From: Gracilibacteraceae bacterium | Lineage (GTDB): Bacteria; Bacillota; Desulfitobacteriia; Desulfitobacteriales; Syntrophobotulaceae | Direction: 5' to 3' | Assembly: GCA_031263945.1 (NCBI GenBank) | Contig: JAISEW010000046.1 | Location: forward strand, 1 to 6,413 | Length of the DNA: 6,413 bases | Shown: positions 1 to 5,052 of the stretch, in pieces | Layout of the letters: each line of letters opens with the position of its first letter | Position numbering within the stretch: the stretch's first letter is position 1 | Program-made: the position numbers and the translations under genes | The notes under the pieces: model-generated | Database searches by the model: none | What the model was told of the DNA's origin: nothing | What the model saw: the letters and a program-made list of their open reading frames with translations, nothing else

Positions 1-22
1 TTTGTACGGGAGTTGTGCGCGA

Positions 23-388
23 ATGGGAAATATAAACGATAAACTGAACTGTTTACAAAACCGCATTGATCAAAACGGGCATTTGCCTTTGTGTTACAGG
101 GTAAATTTAATGCGTTCAATACAAGACCCTTGCATAATTAACAAAATAATGCTCGAGTGTGCAAAAAAAGCATATATGGTATGGCAAGAAGATTATCCCG
201 GCGATACCATTCTTGCGGATATATTGCACAGATGCAATGCGTACCTATATCAGAACAAACATGATAAACATGCCTTCCGTTCATTGGCCGATAAGAACAT
301 AAATTATGTTGAAGCGGGAACGGATCATTCAAATAATGCCGGCATTTCAATAATTGCTTTATGTTACAGTATAAAATATCTAAAATGA
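23..388 (+). CDS. Small putative immunity protein (Imm5-like)
   Basis: A 121-residue protein with no signal peptide or membrane segment, so probably cytoplasmic. I start it at the ATG at 23, which has GGGAG at 8-12 and a 10-base spacer. The frame is open to the left edge (a TTG at 2 is possible), so a longer form cannot be excluded. From about residue 44 it reads LECAKKAYMVWQEDYPGD, then a helix containing ILHRCNAYLY. This matches the pattern of small helical immunity proteins of the Imm5 type, where an alanine/cysteine helix is followed by a tryptophan or phenylalanine, a YP-D turn and another helix. The family call comes from remembered patterns, not a search. If right, the protein would neutralise a cognate toxin domain encoded nearby. 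Its stop overlaps the next start as ATGA. GC is only about 38%, far below the metabolic genes to the right, which suggests transfer. It could also be an unrelated helical hypothetical protein. Confidence 0.6.
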   Translation: MGNINDKLNCLQNRIDQNGHLPLCYRVNLMRSIQDPCIINKIMLECAKKAYMVWQEDYPGDTILADILHRCNAYLYQNKHDKHAFRSLADKNINYVEAGTDHSNNAGISIIALCYSIKYLK

Positions 389-1017
389 AAACATTCACCC
401 AAACGATAAACGGTTCTGTGTACAGCGCCGGCGCGGAAATCGGCGGGGAGGACAACTTGCTCCCCGAAATCCACAGGCTGTTTGAAGTGATTGCCGGAAT
501 CGCGCCCGAGGAAATCCACGACGGATTCACGATTGAAGTGAACTTTACGGTATTTACCCTTTTGAAAAAAACGGACGGTTTCTCCGTGTCCGCGCCGGAC
601 TACGGCAAAAATCCCCATGCGGACAGAACGGAGGATTTGACACAGGCTTTGCGGATACAATCCCGGCAGACCAATCTTCTCAGGCGGTATGGCATTGACG
701 GCGAACCGACGAGATTTGACGATAAAATCATTGCCGACAAAGGGGCGGTCAAAGAGCGCGAAATCTACTTTATGCGCACTGCGGAACGAAGCAAGGGCGA
801 TTCGGGTTGGTATATAAAATCAAAAGCGCGCAACGCGAAAAGCGCCGCGGAATCATATGAGGCGTTTTACGCTTGGCAACTGTTGGCGCTGCGTCCGGCC
901 GTCATAGGGGCGTTGGCCTTTCCTCATGACTATATCGCAGTCTTTGACGGCGACGAGATCCGGGCGATTGTCAATCCGGACAACGAGGATATCATGGACT
1001 TGACGCTTACAGAGTGA
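385..1017 (+). CDS. Putative immunity protein with Imm33/DUF2185-like region
   Basis: A 210-residue soluble protein. I chose the ATG at 385 because it overlaps the preceding TGA as ATGA, a usual sign of translational coupling. An in-frame ATG at 361 would add eight residues inside the upstream gene, and neither start has a good Shine-Dalgarno. Two parts are visible. Residues 1-95 form an alpha/beta region with alternating hydrophobic strands (FTIEVNFTVFTLL, about 48-60). Residues 113-200 contain a strand and a KGDSGWYI motif (137-144), then a helix and LALRPAVIGALAFP (167-180) and a final strand IAVFDGDEI. DSGW followed by a 'P-x-(I/L)-x-x-L-x-x-P' segment is the pattern I know from the Imm33 (DUF2185) immunity family. 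The likely role is binding and blocking a toxin domain of a contact-dependent or secreted polymorphic toxin. Neighbour and composition support an accessory cassette. The family call is from memory and moderate in strength; the gene itself is well supported. Confidence 0.75.
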   Translation: MKTFTQTINGSVYSAGAEIGGEDNLLPEIHRLFEVIAGIAPEEIHDGFTIEVNFTVFTLLKKTDGFSVSAPDYGKNPHADRTEDLTQALRIQSRQTNLLRRYGIDGEPTRFDDKIIADKGAVKEREIYFMRTAERSKGDSGWYIKSKARNAKSAAESYEAFYAWQLLALRPAVIGALAFPHDYIAVFDGDEIRAIVNPDNEDIMDLTLTE

Positions 1018-1035
1018 GTGTATAACGCCCACTCA
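1015..1035. terminator. Weak inverted repeat between convergent genes
   Basis: TGAGTG (1015-1020) and CACTCA (1030-1035) can form a six-pair stem around a nine-base loop. The arms contain the stop codons of both converging genes, since each gene ends in TGAGTG. A shared, bidirectional transcription end would make sense here. However, the stem is short, has only three G-C pairs and is not followed by a T-run on either strand, so it is not a convincing intrinsic terminator. Confidence 0.2.
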
Positions 1036-1950
1036 AATAAAGAGTTCTGTCAAGCGCGGCAACACCGCGTTCAGATCGGCCACCAGCCCGTAATCGCACT
1101 GCCGGAACACCGGCGCGTTCTTGTCTTTGTTGACGGCGACGATCACGCCGGCCCGATCGATCCCGGCCATATGCTGCACCTGGCCGGAAACGCCGCAGGC
1201 GATATATACATCCGGTTTGGCGATAACGCCGGAAACGCCGATGTACCTTTCTTTGGGCAGCCAGCGCTCTTCTTCCGCCACCGGGCGGCTGCAGGCGATC
1301 TCCGCTCCGAGGGCCGCCGCGAAAGCCCGGACCGCTCCCAGATTTTCCGCCGCCCCGAGACCGCGGCCCACGCCGACTATGCGGCCGGCGGCCGGCAGAT
1401 TTACATTTTGCGCCGGGTTCTCCTTCCGTTCTAACAGCCGGATACCCGGCGCCGCTTCCGAACGCGTCTCGATCACCTCGCCCGGCGGCGGCGTTTCGCC
1501 GGGCGGGAAAACGCCGGCGCCCACGCAGACGACCGCCGTCGGGCCGGAAACCCTCTCCGTTTTCCAGGCCGCGCCGCCGTATACCATACGCCGGCCCACG
1601 ATCCCGCCGCCATCTTCATCCGCTTCCAGCGAATCTATATCGGTCAGCGCGGAAACCCCGACGGCGGCGGCGACGGCGGCGGCCGCCAGACGCCCGTTAC
1701 GGCTGCTCTCCACCAATACCAGTTCCGGCTGTTTTTCCCGCACCAGCGCGACAATAGCCGGTATATAACTGAGATACGAAACGCCGGTCAGCGGGCCGAG
1801 ATAGTAGACCGTTCCGGCGCCGGCCGCTTTTTCCCGCTCGCCGGCGTAGAGCAGAGCGGTTTCTTCCCCCCAGGCCGCGGCTCCGGCGGACAGTTCCGCG
1901 ATCCGCTCCGCTCCGCCGGCGATTATCCAGACGGATTTCAGTTTTTTCAC
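1033..1950 (-). CDS. fixB: Electron-transfer flavoprotein alpha subunit, FixB-like
   Basis: A 305-residue EtfA/FixB protein, close to the roughly 313 residues of E. coli FixB. With EtfB it forms a soluble flavin heterodimer that carries electrons to or from an acyl-CoA dehydrogenase. The N-terminal domain (1 to about 180) is followed by the C-terminal FAD-binding domain: GVGRGLG (193-199), CSRPVAEEERW (220-230), GVSGQVQHMAG (253-263) and NKDKNAPVF (274-282), then DYGLVADL. These match FixB closely, including the SGQ-QHM version of the flavin motif. The start is a GTG at 1950 with GAGGT eight bases upstream, inside the end of etfB; the gap to etfB is six bases, so the pair is surely cotranslated. 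There is no cysteine cluster and no added ferredoxin domain; the four cysteines (142, 220, 252, 285) are scattered. It is the last gene of the operon: no fixC or fixX follows, and the next gene is convergent. Confidence 0.95.
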   Translation of the reverse strand: MKKLKSVWIIAGGAERIAELSAGAAAWGEETALLYAGEREKAAGAGTVYYLGPLTGVSYLSYIPAIVALVREKQPELVLVESSRNGRLAAAAVAAAVGVSALTDIDSLEADEDGGGIVGRRMVYGGAAWKTERVSGPTAVVCVGAGVFPPGETPPPGEVIETRSEAAPGIRLLERKENPAQNVNLPAAGRIVGVGRGLGAAENLGAVRAFAAALGAEIACSRPVAEEERWLPKERYIGVSGVIAKPDVYIACGVSGQVQHMAGIDRAGVIVAVNKDKNAPVFRQCDYGLVADLNAVLPRLTELFI

Positions 1951-1956
1951 GTCGAT

Positions 1957-2721
1957 TTACCTCAATACTTTCCGCAGATGCCCGTAAAAAGCGGCGAGGC
2001 TTTCCTCGCTCTCCCCTTCGACGATTATTTGCCGCCGCTCCCTCTTTTCCGGCGCCAGTATGCTGACGATTTCCGCCCCGCGCGGCGGCGGGGCGCTCAC
2101 TTCCGCCGCGTCCCAGACGGCGACCGGTTTTTTCCCCGCGGCCAAAATGTCTTTCATGCCGGGGATGCGCGGCAGATTGGCGTCCGTAGTCAGCGCCGCC
2201 ACAGCCGGCAAGTCCGCGAGCAAGACTTCGCGGCTGTTTTCCAGCGCGCGCTCCGCCCGCAGCGCGCCGCCGGCAAAACTCAGGGCGCTGACCGCGTTCA
2301 GCGTCCGCCAGCCGAGCAGCGCGCCCAGCAAAGGGCCGACCTGCTGGGCGTATATGTCGCCGGAACCTTCGCCGCAAAGCACGAGATCCACGCCGCCGAT
2401 TTTCTCTATGCCGGCCTTCAGCAGCCAGGCCGTCGCCAGAGAGTCGGAAACGGTTTCTTCGTCCGTTTTGATCCCATACATAGCCGCCGGCCCGCGGGAC
2501 AGGACGGCTTTTTGCAGCTTGGAATCACCGACCCCGGCGCCGGCGGTCAGAGCCAGAACTTCGCCGCCCGCGCTTTCCGCTAGGCGGACGCCGGCTTCGA
2601 TCGCGTTGAGGTCGTACTGCCCGATCTTCCGGGCGGCGCCGCTCCAATCCGGCGTCCGATCCGGCCGGATTTTCAAATCCTGCTCCTCCGGCACACATTT
2701 ATAACAAACAACTATTCGCAT
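1957..2721 (-). CDS. fixA: Electron-transfer flavoprotein beta subunit, FixA-like
   Basis: A 254-residue EtfB/FixA protein; E. coli FixA is about 256 residues. It opens with MRIVVCYKCVPEEQD, almost the FixA signature, followed by QYDLNAIEA (35-43) and VLSRGP (73-78). The nucleotide site CGEGSGDIYAQQVGPLLG (116-133) is the loop that in Etf proteins binds AMP or, in bifurcating types, a second flavin. PRIPGMKDILAAGKKPV (184-200) is the conserved EtfB signature region, and the C-terminal arm KRERRQIIVEGESEE (226-240) is typical of FixA. The ATG at 2721 has a strong GAGGAGGG (2728-2735 on the complementary strand) six bases upstream. It pairs with the alpha subunit six bases downstream and follows the membrane protein gene by 31 bases. 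Its job is presumably to carry electrons for the CaiA-like dehydrogenase of the same operon. Whether it bifurcates electrons cannot be told from motifs alone. Confidence 0.95.
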   Translation of the reverse strand: MRIVVCYKCVPEEQDLKIRPDRTPDWSGAARKIGQYDLNAIEAGVRLAESAGGEVLALTAGAGVGDSKLQKAVLSRGPAAMYGIKTDEETVSDSLATAWLLKAGIEKIGGVDLVLCGEGSGDIYAQQVGPLLGALLGWRTLNAVSALSFAGGALRAERALENSREVLLADLPAVAALTTDANLPRIPGMKDILAAGKKPVAVWDAAEVSAPPPRGAEIVSILAPEKRERRQIIVEGESEESLAAFYGHLRKVLR

Positions 2722-2752
2722 AACCTGCCCTCCTCAATGACAAAATACAAAA

Positions 2753-3871
2753 TCAGCTTTTTCGCCGCCAACTCAGCGGCGCCAGCACGCAAGTCGGTAT
2801 CGCGATCAGCGGGATGCCGACCGCCCCCAGCGCCGAATAACCGCGGCTGACAATGGCGGTCAGCCCCAGCCGGGAAATCAGGAGGACCGCGCCGAGAAAC
2901 ACAGCCCCGATCAGCAGGCGCTGCGCGAGCGGGCGGCTCCAAAGACCCTCCGCCGGCATGATTTTGGCGGCGCGGGCGATAATGGCCTGGTAGGCCGGCA
3001 CGCCGCTGGTGACCAGCGCGAAAAACATGACGACAAAATAAATGAGTGCGGCCGACGGGAGAATTTTAGTCAGAAAATTCTGAATGATCCACATGGTCGG
3101 TACATCCGAGACCATGACCTCGGGGGTATAAGGCAATATGACCATCACTTCGAGAAACAGGACGAAAGCGGTCAGGATAAAACACCATAGTCCCGTGGCA
3201 AACGCGTGTTTTTTTGTTTCCACCTTTTGCATCAGCGCGCAGAGGACCATGCCGTTGCAGGCGCCGGAAAACCCGAAGAGCAGAGCCCGCCAGACCCCGA
3301 AGCCCAGATCCGCCTCCGGCGGCACATACCAGGCGGAGACGATGAAGGCGAACTGTTCCCATTGGCTGTACAGGGCCGCCCCCGTGAGCAGGGCAAAACC
3401 CGCGGCCAAGATCACGCAGAAAACGGAGGCGAGCCGGCGAATCATCGCCGCGCCGCGCAGCACGAGAATCAGACAGATGAGGCCCAAAAACAGCGCGCCC
3501 GCGAGCGGCGGCCAACCCGCGAGCTGATGCATGAACGTTCCGCCCATCGACACCACGGCGCTCAGAGTCAATATCTGCGCCATCAGCATGTATATCTCCA
3601 TCAGCGGCGTGCACACGGGCGAAAAACGGCCGTAGAGGACCCGGCAAAACGAGTTGTAGTCGTACACTTTATGCCGGCGCGTCAATTCCGCGGAGAAACC
3701 GATAATTATTCCGGTAATCACCGGGAAACTCAGCGCGAAAACAAAAGCCCAAGCGCCGTAAGGCACGAAGTACACCTTGGAGAAAATACCGGAAATCATG
3801 GACGGGCCGACCAAAGAGCCGAAAAACACCGCTCCGATGGGAAATCCCACTTTGAACCCTGAACTCTCCAT
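2753..3871 (-). CDS. YkvI-family membrane protein, putative transporter
   Basis: A 372-residue integral membrane protein with about ten hydrophobic segments (roughly 8-28, 38-60, 88-112, 122-140, 146-168, 195-215, 223-248, 270-290, 318-335 and 346-366). The first helix, with FPIGAVFFGSLVGPSMISG, resembles the glycine-rich helix of YkvI proteins (COG3949), which are distantly related to LeuT-fold amino-acid/sodium symporters. No substrate has been established for the family to my knowledge. I start at the ATG at 3871 because AAGGTGG lies nine bases upstream and the first helix follows directly. The frame is open further upstream to 4015, but that part runs into the end of the dehydrogenase gene and is arginine-rich, unlike this family. 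Sitting between the dehydrogenase and its electron carrier, the protein probably moves the acid substrate or product, the place CaiT fills in carnitine metabolism. The family call is fairly good; the transport role is inferred from context. Confidence 0.85.
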   Translation of the reverse strand: MESSGFKVGFPIGAVFFGSLVGPSMISGIFSKVYFVPYGAWAFVFALSFPVITGIIIGFSAELTRRHKVYDYNSFCRVLYGRFSPVCTPLMEIYMLMAQILTLSAVVSMGGTFMHQLAGWPPLAGALFLGLICLILVLRGAAMIRRLASVFCVILAAGFALLTGAALYSQWEQFAFIVSAWYVPPEADLGFGVWRALLFGFSGACNGMVLCALMQKVETKKHAFATGLWCFILTAFVLFLEVMVILPYTPEVMVSDVPTMWIIQNFLTKILPSAALIYFVVMFFALVTSGVPAYQAIIARAAKIMPAEGLWSRPLAQRLLIGAVFLGAVLLISRLGLTAIVSRGYSALGAVGIPLIAIPTCVLAPLSWRRKS

Positions 3872-3880
3872 TCGGCGACA

Positions 3881-3887
3881 CCACCTT
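3881..3887 (-). promoter_or_regulatory. Shine-Dalgarno of the YkvI-like gene
   Basis: Reading on the minus strand, AAGGTGG lies nine bases before the ATG at 3871, in the 32-base gap after the dehydrogenase stop. It supports the short start over a longer open frame reaching back to 4015. Confidence 0.7.
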
Positions 3888-3903
3888 ATTAGATTCGAGT
3901 AGA

Positions 3904-5052
3904 TCAGCGATAGTTTTTCAAAATCGCCCGTCCGGCGACATGGATCATCACCTCGTCCGTACCGCCGCCGATGCGATGGACGCGTGTATCCAGCCATAAC
4001 CGGGAAACGCGGCAATCGACGGTATAGCCGATGCCGCCCATGATCTGCAGCGCGTCGTCCGCCACTTCCATAGCCGCTTGCGCGCAGTAGAGCTTGGCCA
4101 AAGCGGAGGAGATCCGCACCGGTATTTTATTATCGATTTCCCAGGCGCATTTGTAAACCATATTGCGCATATTTTCAATTTTGATTTTCATTTGGGTTAT
4201 TTTGAGCTGAATAAGCTGATTGTCGCCGATGGGCCGGCCGAATTGCACTCGCTGACAGGCATAGCGCGCCGCGTCCTCAAAAGCGCATTCCGCCGAGCCC
4301 AAAAGACCGGCGGCTATCAGCAGCCGCTCCGCCTCAAAATTGATCATCGCCTGCCTGAAGCCGTCGCCTTCTTTGCCGACCAGATCTTTTTCCGTGAGTT
4401 CCACATCGTCCAGATACACTTCGCAGGTGTCCAGCATGTGCCAGCCGATCTTCTTCAGCGGCTCCGCCTTGACCCCCGGTTTTTGCATCGGCAGCCACCA
4501 CATGGAAAAAGCCTGCCGTTTATCCGCGGCCGTCTCATCGGCGTCGCGCGCCAGACACAGCATGTAGGGCGCCCGCAGCGCGTTGCTCATAAAAGACTTA
4601 TGCCCGTTGATATACACTTTGCCGTTCCGCCGCTGAAACGTCGTGGCGATCGCCCCGCTGTCCGAACCGGCCTGCGGCTCGGTAAAACCGAGGACAAAAG
4701 CCGCCTGCCCCGCTTTGACGGCCGTCATGGTCTGCTCGATTTGCTCCGGCGAGCCAAATTCCAGCATATCCTTGATGGACAGCGGCTGCCCGAAAGAAAA
4801 ATGCGGCCCGCCGTTTTTGGTTATTTCTTCCATCACAAGCATCATCGTCACGGTGTCCGCCGGCGTTCCGCCGTATTCCTCCGGCACGCCGAGCAGTCCA
4901 AACCCGCCGGCGGTCAAAGCGTCGATAAAACGCTGCGGGTATTCATGATTCTCATAGCACTCCTTCATATAAGTTTCCGGGCAATCCCGGCGCATCAGCT
5001 CCCGCAGGCTTTCGAGCAAAAGCTCCTGCTCCTCGGTCAGTCTGAAATCCAT
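3904..5052 (-). CDS. CaiA-like acyl-CoA dehydrogenase / enoyl-CoA reductase
   Basis: A 382-residue flavoprotein that resembles E. coli CaiA (crotonobetainyl-CoA reductase, about 380 residues) along its whole length, from MDFRLTEEQELL to the end GRAILKNYR. It should bind FAD and exchange electrons between an acyl-CoA/enoyl-CoA pair and EtfAB. Visible landmarks are GFTEPQAGSD (122-131, flavin and substrate loop), FEAERLL (239-245), FEDAARYACQRVQFGRPIG (258-276), QIMGGIGYT (336-344) and RIGGGTDEV (360-368). The glutamate that acts as base in medium-chain dehydrogenases (YEGT) is glycine here (363). Glu242, in the position used by isovaleryl-CoA dehydrogenase, is the likely base, and CaiA has the same arrangement. 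The start at 5052 is set by AAGGAGG seven bases upstream and the family N-terminus. It overlaps the ligase gene by 16 bases. Substrate is unknown: carnitine-type, cinnamate/caffeate-type or other enoyl-CoA are all possible. I withhold the caiA symbol because the carnitine genes are not shown. Confidence 0.93.
   Translation of the reverse strand: MDFRLTEEQELLLESLRELMRRDCPETYMKECYENHEYPQRFIDALTAGGFGLLGVPEEYGGTPADTVTMMLVMEEITKNGGPHFSFGQPLSIKDMLEFGSPEQIEQTMTAVKAGQAAFVLGFTEPQAGSDSGAIATTFQRRNGKVYINGHKSFMSNALRAPYMLCLARDADETAADKRQAFSMWWLPMQKPGVKAEPLKKIGWHMLDTCEVYLDDVELTEKDLVGKEGDGFRQAMINFEAERLLIAAGLLGSAECAFEDAARYACQRVQFGRPIGDNQLIQLKITQMKIKIENMRNMVYKCAWEIDNKIPVRISSALAKLYCAQAAMEVADDALQIMGGIGYTVDCRVSRLWLDTRVHRIGGGTDEVMIHVAGRAILKNYR

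Noticed and set aside
138..660. Minus-strand open frames opposite the two putative immunity genes (138-530, 364-660)
   Set aside because: They lack a ribosome site and known motifs, while the plus strand shows a coupled gene pair with an ATGA overlap.
1655..1695. GCC/GGC triplet runs in the FixB-like gene that could look like a repeat element
   Set aside because: They encode an alanine-rich helix (about residues 88-98) in the N-terminal domain and are explained by amino-acid composition and GC-rich codons.
1121..2704. Long plus-strand open frames opposite the two Etf genes (1121-1768, 1978-2583, 2060-2704)
   Set aside because: Their products are low-complexity Ala/Pro/Ser/Arg or Arg/Gln-rich, and the minus strand carries clear FixA and FixB proteins across the same bases.
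3872..4015. A 48-residue N-terminal extension of the YkvI-like protein
   Set aside because: It overlaps the end of the dehydrogenase gene, is arginine-rich and unlike the family, and the ATG at 3871 has its own Shine-Dalgarno at 3881-3887.
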